Below are positions 7,318-15,822 of a stretch of DNA of 32,068 nt, piece after piece (the stretch's first letter is position 1; each line of letters begins with the position of its first letter). The notes beneath the pieces were generated by a model. The model did not search any database. It saw only the letters and a list, made by a program, of their open reading frames with translations, and was not told the DNA's origin. Source of the stretch: Thermoplasmatales archaeon SG8-52-3 (lineage in GTDB: Archaea; Thermoplasmatota; E2; DHVEG-1); assembly GCA_001595915.1 (NCBI GenBank), contig LSSG01000005.1:1-32068 (forward strand), written 5' to 3'. A program made the position numbers and the translations under genes.

Positions 7318-10300
7318 ATGAAAATTTTCTTTTATAAAAAATTTTTAGTATTAGGAATAATAATTTTACTTTCTGTTGCCGCTTTTGGCGCAAGTAATGT
7401 ACCTGGTACTAGTGAGAGAATTGAAATTGAACAAACTCATGAAATTATAAAATCTAAGAAATCTTATATGCCAATTTCAACAGATTATCCAATTGAAAAA
7501 AACCTAAATGTTGAGATTAGTGGTAGTAAGGCACATGTTAGTGCATACACACATGATGGTCAGATTAAACGTCTGTATGGGGAAGCTTTTTCTTATGGAG
7601 AAAGTCCATTCAAGAGTGCAAATGCATTTATTCAAGCAAATGCTAATTTATTTGGATTGGAAGTTTCAGATTTAGAATATCAAAATTTCCAACCTATTAT
7701 GTATAATAGGGAAACAGGTGAATACAAATTCACTGGAGTGAATTTTGCTCAATATAAGAACAATATACCTGTTTTTAGATCAAGACTTATATTACTTGTA
7801 AAAAATGAAGAGAATTATCCACTAGTTTATGCATCAGTTGATCTTAAAAACCTTAATGGGTTTTTAGCAGATTTTTATCAACAAGAATTAAATCCTCAAG
7901 ATGGAATCAATAACGCATTATCAATGAAACCAAGTTTAATTGATTTTACACAACCTGAATTGGTTATATGGGCAGGTTTGGATAATATGATTATTCAACC
8001 TAAATTAGCCTACAATTTTATTGGTGATAATGGTTATAAAAATGGTGACAGCTCTCCTCAAAAATATTTGTTTGTTGCTGATGCATATAATGGTGAAATT
8101 TTATATGTTGAAAATCTCATAATAAATGTAGATATTACTGGAAATGTACAAGGTAAAGCAACACAAGATAAAGGTGCAGATTTTTGTGAAGATGAATTAG
8201 CAGAATATTTAATGTGGGCTAGAGTAAACATTGGTGATACCGTAACATATGCTGATGAAAATGGAAATTTTACAATTCCAAATGAAGGTTCTTCTCCAGT
8301 AACAGTTCAATCTGGTCTAAGAGGAAAATGGATCAGGGTTTTCAATCAAGCAGGATCAGACACAATACTTTCTCAAACCGTAACACCACCTGGTCCAGTA
8401 AATTTCATGCATAATGATTTGAATAATGATGAATATAAAAGAGCTGAAGTAAATGGTTATTTTCAGGCAAATATCGTACGTGACTTCACAATAAAATACA
8501 ATCCAGATTATCCAGGATTAGATCAAAATGAGTTTCCTGTTAATGTTAATATAAATGATTATTGTAATGCATATTATGATTATGAATCCATAAACTTTTT
8601 CAGAGAAGGAGGAGGTTGTGCAAATAGTGCTTTTTCAACCGTAATTCATCATGAATATGGTCATCATTTGGTAGCATTAGCTGGTAGCGGACAAGGACAA
8701 TATGGGGAAGGAATGGGTGATGTAATGGGTATTCTAATTACTGATAACCCTGGACTTGCATATGGTTTTTATGGTGACTGTGATACGCCAATGAGATCTG
8801 GTGATAATGACCTACAATATCCATGCGCAGGTGAAATCCATTATTGTGGACAATTGCTTTCAGGTTGCGTTTGGGATACTCGTAATGAACTAAATATTAC
8901 TAATCCTGAAAATTATACAGATATTATAAGTAACCTTGCAATAAATGCAATGCTTCTACATAGTGGAACTATGATTGATCCCAGTATCACAATAGATTAT
9001 CTTGTTCTTGATGATGACAACGGTAATATCTATGATGGTACACCTCATTATCAAGAAATTGCTGCTGGTTTTGGAGCACATAACATGGATGCACCTCCTT
9101 TAGCCTATCTAGGTTTTGAATTTCCAGATGGACTTCCTGAGATAATTAGACCCTGTGGTGGAACAAGTTTAAGGGTAGTTGTATATAATATAACAGAGCA
9201 TCCCGAACCTGATACAGGAATGCTTTATTTCAATGATGGTTCAGGTTGGGATGAAATTCCAATGATTGAAGTTGATCCAAATATTTATGATGCTGTTTTC
9301 CCAGCAGGAGAATGTGAAACCCAAGCCTTATATTATTTCTCAGCAGAGTCAAAAAATGGAAGTATTCAGTTATGGCCAATGGGGGCGCCAGATAAAACAT
9401 ATACAACAGTTTTTTCATATGGGGTTGAAAAAATAATGTTAGATGATTTTGAAACCGATCAAGGTTGGACTGTTGAAAATGATCCTTATCTTACAGCTGG
9501 TGCTTGGGAAAGAGGCATTCCTATTGGGGGTGGATTACGTGGCGATCCACCAACTGATTATGATGGATCAGGCAAATGCTATATTACTGAAAATGTAGAA
9601 GGCAATTCTGATGTAGATGATGGAATCACATGGTTGATTTCACCAACAATAGATCTAGGAGAATATAACAATGCTTACATAGAATATGCTTTATGGTACA
9701 CTAATAATTATGGTAATGATCCAAACAATGATATTTTTAATGTACATATAACAAATGATAATGGTGCTAATTGGATTTTAGTAAAATCATTTGGACCAAT
9801 ATCAGAACCTGGATGGAATAAATATGGATTTATGACTTCAGATTTCATAACATCAAGTGACCAAATAAAAGTACGTTTTGAAGCTTCAGATCTAGATGAA
9901 GGTTCTGTAGTTGAGGCGGGAATTGATGCTTTCAGCGTCTCTGTCTTTAATTGTACTCCTCAATGTATACCAAGCCTTCAATGTGATGGCACATTAAGAT
10001 GGGAGGCAGTACCTCAAGGTGCAACTGTTACTGGTGAGTTTGAAATCGGAAATGTTGGAGAAGAAGGTTCATTACTAAATTGGAAGATTGCAGAAGTACC
10101 AGACTGGGGAACATGGACATATTCACCATCAAGTGGTACAGATTTGGAATCAGGAAGCTGGATAACAATAAATGTTGAAGTTGTTGCACCTGAAAACCCA
10201 AACAAAATATTTACAGGTACTATCAAAGTAGTAAATAGTGAAATTCCATATAGTGAATTTTGTGAAATAGAGGTATACCTTAAAACACCGAGAAGCAGGA

Positions 10301-10383
10301 CATCATTTAATTTCCTATATCTATGGTTATTTGAACGGTTTCCAAATGCATTTCAAATATTGAGACAGTTATTTTACTTGTAA
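7318..10383 (+). CDS. Secreted M36-like metalloprotease with C-terminal tag
   Basis: A large exported zinc peptidase of 1021 residues. A signal peptide covers about 1-25, then a fungalysin/thermolysin-type propeptide (about 60-190) and a beta-sandwich insert. The zinc site is HEYGH at 445-449, with the third ligand E464 in the EGMGD motif (E-G-W-S-D in fungalysins). After the catalytic domain come a jelly-roll domain of MAM type (about 700-880) and an Ig/BACON-like domain starting near CxPxxQCDGTLRW. The last 23 residues are hydrophobic with an ERFP core and ILRQLF, probably a surface-retention or sorting tag. ATG at 7318 follows ggagg; the frame extends 13 codons upstream without support. 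Likely role: extracellular protein degradation. It is transcribed alone. Confidence 0.9.
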   Translation: MKIFFYKKFLVLGIIILLSVAAFGASNVPGTSERIEIEQTHEIIKSKKSYMPISTDYPIEKNLNVEISGSKAHVSAYTHDGQIKRLYGEAFSYGESPFKSANAFIQANANLFGLEVSDLEYQNFQPIMYNRETGEYKFTGVNFAQYKNNIPVFRSRLILLVKNEENYPLVYASVDLKNLNGFLADFYQQELNPQDGINNALSMKPSLIDFTQPELVIWAGLDNMIIQPKLAYNFIGDNGYKNGDSSPQKYLFVADAYNGEILYVENLIINVDITGNVQGKATQDKGADFCEDELAEYLMWARVNIGDTVTYADENGNFTIPNEGSSPVTVQSGLRGKWIRVFNQAGSDTILSQTVTPPGPVNFMHNDLNNDEYKRAEVNGYFQANIVRDFTIKYNPDYPGLDQNEFPVNVNINDYCNAYYDYESINFFREGGGCANSAFSTVIHHEYGHHLVALAGSGQGQYGEGMGDVMGILITDNPGLAYGFYGDCDTPMRSGDNDLQYPCAGEIHYCGQLLSGCVWDTRNELNITNPENYTDIISNLAINAMLLHSGTMIDPSITIDYLVLDDDNGNIYDGTPHYQEIAAGFGAHNMDAPPLAYLGFEFPDGLPEIIRPCGGTSLRVVVYNITEHPEPDTGMLYFNDGSGWDEIPMIEVDPNIYDAVFPAGECETQALYYFSAESKNGSIQLWPMGAPDKTYTTVFSYGVEKIMLDDFETDQGWTVENDPYLTAGAWERGIPIGGGLRGDPPTDYDGSGKCYITENVEGNSDVDDGITWLISPTIDLGEYNNAYIEYALWYTNNYGNDPNNDIFNVHITNDNGANWILVKSFGPISEPGWNKYGFMTSDFITSSDQIKVRFEASDLDEGSVVEAGIDAFSVSVFNCTPQCIPSLQCDGTLRWEAVPQGATVTGEFEIGNVGEEGSLLNWKIAEVPDWGTWTYSPSSGTDLESGSWITINVEVVAPENPNKIFTGTIKVVNSEIPYSEFCEIEVYLKTPRSRTSFNFLYLWLFERFPNAFQILRQLFYL

Positions 10384-10396
10384 AAAAACATACCCC

Positions 10397-10409
10397 TCTC
10401 TCTTTTTTT
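10397..10409 (+). terminator. T-tract terminator after the protease gene
   Basis: A pyrimidine run ending in seven T lies 14-26 nt past the protease stop, in the gap before the convergent thiL gene. Confidence 0.5.
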
Positions 10410-10424
10410 AATTTAAAAAATGAA

Positions 10425-11375
10425 TTATATTCCTCTTGAGAAATGATCATATCCTTTTTCTTTAATTTCTTTTTTTTTACCATTATAAAATAAACTTATT
10501 TTTTTATTTTTTATAATTTCACCAATCAAAAAACCTTTTACTTTGTCAATATTTTCTTTAGAAACAGTAAATAATAATTGAAAATCCTCTCCACCAAAAA
10601 GTGCATAATTATATTCATCCTCTCCTAATTTATCTGCAACATTTCTAACTTCTTCTGAAATTGGAATTTTATCCTTATAAATAATTGCCCCACACCCGCT
10701 TTGTTTACATATATGTCTTATTTCTGGACCAAGGCCATCTGAGATATCAATCAAAGAATTTACATATTGAGCAATATCTAAAGCAGTTTTTAATTGGGCT
10801 TTTGGTTCAAGATAAGCTTTTTTTACTTTTTCAAATCCTTTAATTTTTTCTTGAAATAATCTAAGACCGGCTTTTCCAAAACCTAAATGACCTGATGTAA
10901 AAATAAAATCACCAGGCTTTGCACCACTCCTTAAAGAAAGCTTTTTTTTATTTACTTCCCCAGTTAAGGTTATTGAGATAACGATTTTATTACAATGGGT
11001 CATATTGCCACCAATTATCTCAATTTTATATTTACTACAAGACTTCCACATTCCTTTATATAATCCATCAACAAACTCTACATCAAGGTCTATTGGTAAT
11101 GCCATTGAAACAAGTACATATTTTGGTTTTGCACCCATAGCTGCAATATCTGAAACATTAATTTCAATTGCCTTCATTCCAATTTGCTCTGATGAAAACC
11201 ATTCTCTTTTAAAATGATCTCCTTCAACCAAACAATCTGTTGTTAAAACCTGCAGACCTATAGTTGTTTGAAAGACAGCTGCATCATCTCCAATTCCAAC
11301 AATGACCTCTTTATTATTTTGTTTACGAGTAATTCGATCAATTAGTCCAAATTCACCAATTTCCTTAATTTTCAT
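10425..11375 (-). CDS. thiL: Thiamine-monophosphate kinase
   Basis: A 316-residue ThiL that phosphorylates thiamine monophosphate to the active cofactor TPP using ATP. The nucleotide and magnesium motif GIGDDAAV (27-34), TTDCLVEGDHF, the DIAAMGA segment and DISDGLG are all conserved, as is the late GGEDFQLLF. Its ATG overlaps the 3' end of thiC by 11 bp, so translation is probably coupled. It is the last gene of the thiamine operon and converges on the protease gene. Confidence 0.96.
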   Translation of the reverse strand: MKIKEIGEFGLIDRITRKQNNKEVIVGIGDDAAVFQTTIGLQVLTTDCLVEGDHFKREWFSSEQIGMKAIEINVSDIAAMGAKPKYVLVSMALPIDLDVEFVDGLYKGMWKSCSKYKIEIIGGNMTHCNKIVISITLTGEVNKKKLSLRSGAKPGDFIFTSGHLGFGKAGLRLFQEKIKGFEKVKKAYLEPKAQLKTALDIAQYVNSLIDISDGLGPEIRHICKQSGCGAIIYKDKIPISEEVRNVADKLGEDEYNYALFGGEDFQLLFTVSKENIDKVKGFLIGEIIKNKKISLFYNGKKKEIKEKGYDHFSRGI

Positions 11376-12636
11376 TTATAGCACATTTACTTGTTTTTAT
11401 AGAACAAAATCTACCACACATTGAACATACTTCTTCATCTGCATCTTTACATCTCTCACGAATATCTCTTGCTAAACCTGGATTTATTGAAAGTTCAAGC
11501 ATTTTCTTCCAATCCAGTTCAGATCGCGCTCTACTCATCTTATTATCCCAGTCAATAGCACCGTCAAGACCTCTGGCCACATCTGCAGCATGAGCCGCAA
11601 TTCTAGAAGCTATTACTCCCTCCTTTACCTCTTCAACATTGGGAAGTCCCAAATGTTCTGCTTGTGTTACATAGCATAGAAAGTTAGCACCATAATAAGC
11701 AGCAAGGCATCCACCAATGGCACTTGTTATATGGTCATAACCCGGCGCAATATCTGTAACAATAGGACCAAGAACGTAGAATGGGGCACCATGACAAATT
11801 TCCTTTTCAAGTCTTATATTTTTTTCAATTTGATGCAAAGGAATATGACCTGGGCCTTCCACCATAACCTGTACATCTTTCTTCCAAGCCTTTAATGTCA
11901 AATCCCCAATTACTTTTAGTTCAGAAATTTGTGCTTTATCAGTTGCATCCTTTAGACAACCAGGTCTAAGCCCGTCACCAAGACTTAATGTAACATCATA
12001 TCTTTTGGCCATATCTAAAATATCATTGAAATTTTCATAAAGAGGATTTTCTTTGTTATGATGTATCATCCATTTTAGTATTAGAGCACCACCTCTACTT
12101 ACGACACCCATCATACGCTTTTTAATAAAAGGAATAGAATTTCTTAAAAGACCTGCATGAATTGTAATAAAATCTACACCATCCTCAATATGTTTTTTAA
12201 TCCCATTTATAAAATCTTTCTCATCAAGCTCAACTACATCATCAACAGTACAAGCTGCTTGATAGACAGGAACTGTTCCAACTGGAATATTACTATTTTT
12301 TATAATTTCACGTCGTATTGCATCGATGTCTCCACCAGTGCTCAAATCCATAACAGTATCAGCTTTTGCATCGATGCAAATTCTTAATTTTTCAAGTTCA
12401 TGATTGATATCTGCTTTATCAGGTGAAGAACCAATATTTGCATTTATTTTTACACTTAGGCCTTCACCAATACCAATAGGACTTAGATTTTTATGAAGCT
12501 TTGATGCAGGAATAACAATTCTTCCTTGAGAAATTTTTTTCAACAAATTGTTTACATCTGTTTTTTCTTTATCTGATACTATTTTCATTTCATTTGAAAT
12601 TTCATTGTTTCTTGCCATCCCCAATTGCGTCATCAT
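11365..12636 (-). CDS. thiC: Phosphomethylpyrimidine synthase
   Basis: A 423-residue radical-SAM enzyme that rearranges AICAR-type ribonucleotide (AIR) to hydroxymethylpyrimidine phosphate, the pyrimidine half of thiamine. The central motifs TVPVYQA, DFITIHAG, RGGA, SLGDGLRPGC and EGPGHIPLHQI are textbook ThiC. The cluster cysteines are C404, C407 and C411 near the C-terminus (C-X2-C-X3-C, one residue tighter than the C-X2-C-X4-C of E. coli). The short length without the long N-terminal extension fits archaeal and anaerobe forms. I start at ATG 12636, which overlaps the thiE stop as ATGA; an in-frame GTG at 12645 is too close to the ribosome site ggag. Confidence 0.96.
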   Translation of the reverse strand: MMTQLGMARNNEISNEMKIVSDKEKTDVNNLLKKISQGRIVIPASKLHKNLSPIGIGEGLSVKINANIGSSPDKADINHELEKLRICIDAKADTVMDLSTGGDIDAIRREIIKNSNIPVGTVPVYQAACTVDDVVELDEKDFINGIKKHIEDGVDFITIHAGLLRNSIPFIKKRMMGVVSRGGALILKWMIHHNKENPLYENFNDILDMAKRYDVTLSLGDGLRPGCLKDATDKAQISELKVIGDLTLKAWKKDVQVMVEGPGHIPLHQIEKNIRLEKEICHGAPFYVLGPIVTDIAPGYDHITSAIGGCLAAYYGANFLCYVTQAEHLGLPNVEEVKEGVIASRIAAHAADVARGLDGAIDWDNKMSRARSELDWKKMLELSINPGLARDIRERCKDADEEVCSMCGRFCSIKTSKCAINEN

Positions 12637-13268
12637 TTTTTCCACTCTCCTATAATATTAATAAAGTTCTTAATTTCATTATAAATATCATTACAACTCA
12701 GAATAGATTTAATTGGAGCAACAGAATCTGCTCCAGCAATTAATACATCTTTTACATTTTTTTTATTAATTCCTCCAACTGCAACTATTGGAATTTTTAT
12801 ATTTTTTCTTACATTTAAAATCATTTCAATTCCACATGGTTTCAAAGCATCCTCTTTAGTATCAGTCTCAAAAATTGGAGCAAGTCCAATATAATCTACT
12901 CCATATTTTTCAGCCTGATATGCTTCTTCTAAATTATGAACTGTCATACCAATGAATTTATCATTTCCAATAAGTTTTTTCACAGTCTCAAAGGCCATAT
13001 CATCTTGGCCTATATGAACGCCATCTGAATCAACTGCTAAGGCAATATCTATTCTATCATTAATAAGAAAAATTGCTTTTTTATCACAAATTTTCTTTAG
13101 CTTTTTTGCTTCTTCAACCATAACACGAGTGGGTTTATTTTTTTCTCGATATTGAACTATTTTACAACCAGCCTGTATTGCATTTTTAACATCAGAAAAA
13201 ATACCATTTTTTGATAAAATTGAATCTGTAATCATATAAAAATCAATATTTTCAAATTTATTCAACAT
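12633..13268 (-). CDS. thiE: Thiamine-phosphate synthase
   Basis: A TIM-barrel enzyme of 211 residues that joins the pyrimidine pyrophosphate and thiazole phosphate to give thiamine monophosphate. Visible motifs are VQYREKN near the N-terminus, [25 protein letters not shown], the TVHN and [10 protein letters not shown] segments, and VAVGGI at the phosphate site. ATG at 13268 has aagga upstream and overlaps thi4 by 11 bp; a TTG five codons earlier is less likely. Many archaea use a ThiN domain for this step. Here ThiE is present, and the ThiN-like domain of the first gene in the operon is probably only a sensor. Confidence 0.94.
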   Translation of the reverse strand: MLNKFENIDFYMITDSILSKNGIFSDVKNAIQAGCKIVQYREKNKPTRVMVEEAKKLKKICDKKAIFLINDRIDIALAVDSDGVHIGQDDMAFETVKKLIGNDKFIGMTVHNLEEAYQAEKYGVDYIGLAPIFETDTKEDALKPCGIEMILNVRKNIKIPIVAVGGINKKNVKDVLIAGADSVAPIKSILSCNDIYNEIKNFINIIGEWKK

Positions 13269-14082
13269 TAACAATTCCTTCAATTTTTTCTTTAATTTTA
13301 TTACTTTCTTCCAATCTTTTAATTAAAATATCTGATAATTTCTTACCTGACAGCAACATTCCCCCAAAAATAGGACCCATCCGATTTGTTCCAAAAGCTG
13401 CATTTGCAGCCATTCCTACAACATAAACATTATTGTAAATCTCTTTTGTATTTTCTACAACTGTCTTTTCTCCGATTTCAGCATTCATTGATTTTTCACC
13501 CATTATTTTTCCAGTTTTTGTGAATAAATCATCTTCAACTTTTTTTTCAAGAATTTGCAATACCTCTAAAGGATGACCTGTAGCTTCAACAACATATCTA
13601 GACCTTACTGATAATGGATCAACATGTAGACCTGCTATATCAACAGAACTCCAGTTTATTACAACACCACACACAGAATTTTTCTCAATCATAACATCTT
13701 CTACAGAAATACAATTAAATATCTTAACTCCTGCTTTAGTTGCTTTTGAACATATAGTTGAAATTGCCTCAACTGAATCAGCAGTATAATATCCTTCTTC
13801 ATATTTTTCTGAATTTATACCAAATTCATCTAGTATTTTTTTGCCATCTTCGCCAACAACAATTTCGTTGAACATCATTCCACCACCCCACATACCTCCA
13901 CCAATCGAGAGCTTTCTTTCAAAAATTGAAACTTTATATCCCTTTTTTGCTAGATAATAGGCAGTTGTAAGTCCTGCTGGTCCTGCTCCAGCAATTATTA
14001 CATCTTGATTTAGATTATCTATAAATTTTTTCATATATCTTTCAACAATTGCTTTTGTAATTTTTTCGTCTTTTAATTTCAT
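13258..14082 (-). CDS. thi4: Thiazole synthase Thi4, histidine type
   Basis: A 274-residue flavin-fold enzyme making the thiazole half of thiamine from NAD and glycine. The dinucleotide motif GAGPAG is at 32-37, the GGGMWGGG loop at 61-68, and the C-terminal [14 protein letters not shown] binds the nucleotide. At the position of the sulfur-donating cysteine of yeast THI4 the sequence has H153 in AGLHVDPL, as in the Methanocaldococcus enzyme. It should therefore use free sulfide with iron as a true catalyst, rather than sacrificing its own cysteine. It starts with a 4-bp ATGA overlap on thiR. The thiG/thiS/thiF route is not seen. Confidence 0.95.
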   Translation of the reverse strand: MKLKDEKITKAIVERYMKKFIDNLNQDVIIAGAGPAGLTTAYYLAKKGYKVSIFERKLSIGGGMWGGGMMFNEIVVGEDGKKILDEFGINSEKYEEGYYTADSVEAISTICSKATKAGVKIFNCISVEDVMIEKNSVCGVVINWSSVDIAGLHVDPLSVRSRYVVEATGHPLEVLQILEKKVEDDLFTKTGKIMGEKSMNAEIGEKTVVENTKEIYNNVYVVGMAANAAFGTNRMGPIFGGMLLSGKKLSDILIKRLEESNKIKEKIEGIVNVE

Positions 14083-14867
14083 TTCAATTCCTCACAAATC
14101 TTAATTATTTTATTTACAACATCAACAGCATTTTTACCAACAACATAAGCACAAGGTTCTATTCCAAAATCTCCATTATGCAGAAGAATATCTAAATCTT
14201 TTTTTTCATCTTTAAATTTGAAATCTTTTGTTAAACTACTGTAAGAAAAATCTGTTTTTTTTACATCTTCAATGAATGCAACATTCATTATTGCATTTAT
14301 ATTTATATGATCTCTCAAATATAACAGAAGAGAAGAAAGATGCTTACTCTTACCAAATCTCACTCCATTATAATTTGTTACTTTATCATCTATAATTATT
14401 AATCCATTAAGAAAAGCAGCAACATCCTCTGAATTAGATGCTTTTTGTTTTGCCATTGCAATGTTGATTTTAACTTCAGGAATTAATCTGCTTATATCTT
14501 TACCTTTAAGTAATAGAAAAGCTTCAATTAGATTATTAATAATTTTACTATTTTCATCACTTATAACTTCATTTTTTTCAGCAATAAAATAATGACCTTT
14601 AATAGAATTATTAGAAAAGGTTACACAGGTGAAAAAATTTGTTGAATTTCCATTTGATATAATATTTGAAATTTTTTCTGCTATATTGAAAATATCTTTT
14701 GGTATTTTTTCATTTGAGCTACAGTAATTACTAACCATTGGTTGGGTTAGATTCAAAAATTTAGAAATTTTTGATTGTTCAATTTTTTTATCATACAAAA
14801 TTATTGCGATTGCTTTTTTTAAAAGTATAGTATCCTCTGATTTTACAAAAAATGCTTCCTCAACCAT
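14079..14867 (-). CDS. thiR: Thiamine regulator ThiR (HTH plus ThiN-like domain)
   Basis: A 262-residue transcription factor. Residues about 10-70 form an HTH domain ([20 protein letters not shown]). The C-terminal half carries the ThiN-like pattern [24 protein letters not shown] and [14 protein letters not shown]. This architecture is known from archaeal ThiR regulators, where the ThiN-like domain senses thiamine phosphates and represses thiamine genes. Its position as first gene of an overlapping thiR-thi4-thiE-thiC-thiL operon supports autoregulation. Two 11-bp direct repeats lie immediately upstream. A bifunctional synthase role for the ThiN part is possible but unnecessary, since thiE is present. 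Confidence 0.9.
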   Translation of the reverse strand: MVEEAFFVKSEDTILLKKAIAIILYDKKIEQSKISKFLNLTQPMVSNYCSSNEKIPKDIFNIAEKISNIISNGNSTNFFTCVTFSNNSIKGHYFIAEKNEVISDENSKIINNLIEAFLLLKGKDISRLIPEVKINIAMAKQKASNSEDVAAFLNGLIIIDDKVTNYNGVRFGKSKHLSSLLLYLRDHININAIMNVAFIEDVKKTDFSYSSLTKDFKFKDEKKDLDILLHNGDFGIEPCAYVVGKNAVDVVNKIIKICEELK

Positions 14868-14870
14868 ATT

Positions 14871-14902
14871 AATGATTTATAAGAATATATAAATGATTTA
14901 TA
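14871..14902 (-). promoter_or_regulatory. Tandem 11-bp repeats: candidate ThiR operator and promoter
   Basis: The sequence aatgatttata occurs at 14871-14881 and again at 14892-14902, 21 bp apart (two helical turns). It lies directly upstream of thiR and overlaps TATA-like sequence on the minus strand. A regulator bound to both copies on one face of the DNA would block the promoter. That ThiR is the binder is inferred from its position. Confidence 0.45.
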
Positions 14903-14954
14903 TAACTTTCTAATAGATGAAATATTTTATAATTAGATAGTCAGTTTACCGATT

Positions 14955-15392
14955 GTGATTTCAGTAAGAAAATTTCAACCAACAGAGATGTTTTCAGTAA
15001 TAAAATTAGCATCAGAAACTCTAACAGAAAGATACAATCCAAGTATATTCAATTATTTCTATGAAACATTTCATGAAGGATTTATCATAGCAGAAGAAAA
15101 TCATAAAATAATTGGTTTTTTAATTGGGGTAAAAATCAATCCTGAATATGCTAAAATACTTATGCTTGCTGTATCAAAAAACCATAGAAAACAAGGAATT
15201 GGTTCCAAACTATTAAATCAATTTTTTAAAGTGATATTATTTGAAAAAATAAAAAAAATAGATTTAGAGGTTAGAATAAAAAATAAAACTGCAATTAAAT
15301 TTTACAAAAAACATGGATTTACGATAGATAAAACACAGAACGAATTTTATCAAACTGGTGAAGATGCTTATACTATGATTAAGAATTTCTAA
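14955..15392 (+). CDS. GNAT family N-acetyltransferase, RimI-like
   Basis: A 145-residue acetyl-CoA-dependent acetyltransferase. Motif A is HRKQGIGSKLL, preceded by the beta4 strand KILMLAVSK and followed by LEVRIKNKTAIKFYKKHGF, a pattern common in RimI-type protein N-terminal acetyltransferases. The target cannot be told. The start is a GTG with no ribosome site, and TATA-like ttttataatt lies about 25 nt upstream, so the message may be leaderless. It diverges from thiR and its last 4 bp overlap the convergent UPF0058 gene. Confidence 0.85.
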   Translation: MISVRKFQPTEMFSVIKLASETLTERYNPSIFNYFYETFHEGFIIAEENHKIIGFLIGVKINPEYAKILMLAVSKNHRKQGIGSKLLNQFFKVILFEKIKKIDLEVRIKNKTAIKFYKKHGFTIDKTQNEFYQTGEDAYTMIKNF

Positions 15393-15691
15393 GATTTGAC
15401 AAGAGCCTTTTCTTTTTCAGTCATAAAACGCTCTGACATTTGTTCGAGTCTATTAGATACCTTTTCTAAACCCGGACAATTGTTGTTTGAAAGAAGATCA
15501 GCAATACCTTTACTTAATGTAAAAACAGCAAGTTTATGTTCTCGTTTAGACTTATAAACCTGGAAAGGAGTTACATCAAGCTTGACATAAGCATGAAACT
15601 CAACTCCGCCATTATTTTGAACAATGTCCTCCAAATGAGTTTTTAATTGTAATAAAAACGTATGCAATTGTATGAGCTCATCTTTTTGCAT
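15389..15691 (-). CDS. UPF0058 family protein
   Basis: A 100-residue, mostly helical archaeal protein of unknown function. The N-terminus (MQKDELIQLHTFLLQLKTHLED) and the middle part (LDVTPFQVYKSKREHKLAVFTLSKGIADLL) fit the UPF0058 family of small euryarchaeal proteins. It lies downstream of dnaG on the same strand, but T-tracts between the two make a separate transcript likely. The ATG follows gaggg at a suitable distance. Confidence 0.8.
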   Translation of the reverse strand: MQKDELIQLHTFLLQLKTHLEDIVQNNGGVEFHAYVKLDVTPFQVYKSKREHKLAVFTLSKGIADLLSNNNCPGLEKVSNRLEQMSERFMTEKEKALVKS

Positions 15692-15795
15692 AATTAACTT
15701 CCCTCACGCCCCTTTTTAATATATGATGACATAATAATTTGCCTTTTTATGGTTTTCTATTGAAAGTATTTAAAGGGGTTGTTAATTCAGGTCTG

Positions 15796-15822
15796 CAAAA
15801 AAAATAAAAAAAAGAAAAAAAA
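15796..15822 (-). terminator. T-tract terminator after dnaG
   Basis: The minus strand carries three long T runs broken by single other bases directly after the dnaG stop codon, a strong archaeal-type termination signal. Confidence 0.6.

Noticed and set aside
8641-8724. Inactive metalloprotease because the motif is HEYGH rather than HEYTH
   Set aside because: The residues needed for zinc and catalysis (H, E, H and the downstream E in EGMGD) are all present; the variable positions do not bind metal.
11365-11460. Defective ThiC because the cysteine spacing is C-X2-C-X3-C
   Set aside because: All three cluster cysteines are present and the rest of the protein is intact; one-residue spacing differences are likely normal for the short archaeal form.
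14868-14954. TPP riboswitch upstream of the thiamine operon
   Set aside because: The leader is short and lacks the conserved CUGAGA and related TPP-aptamer segments; a ThiR regulator with nearby repeats explains control better.
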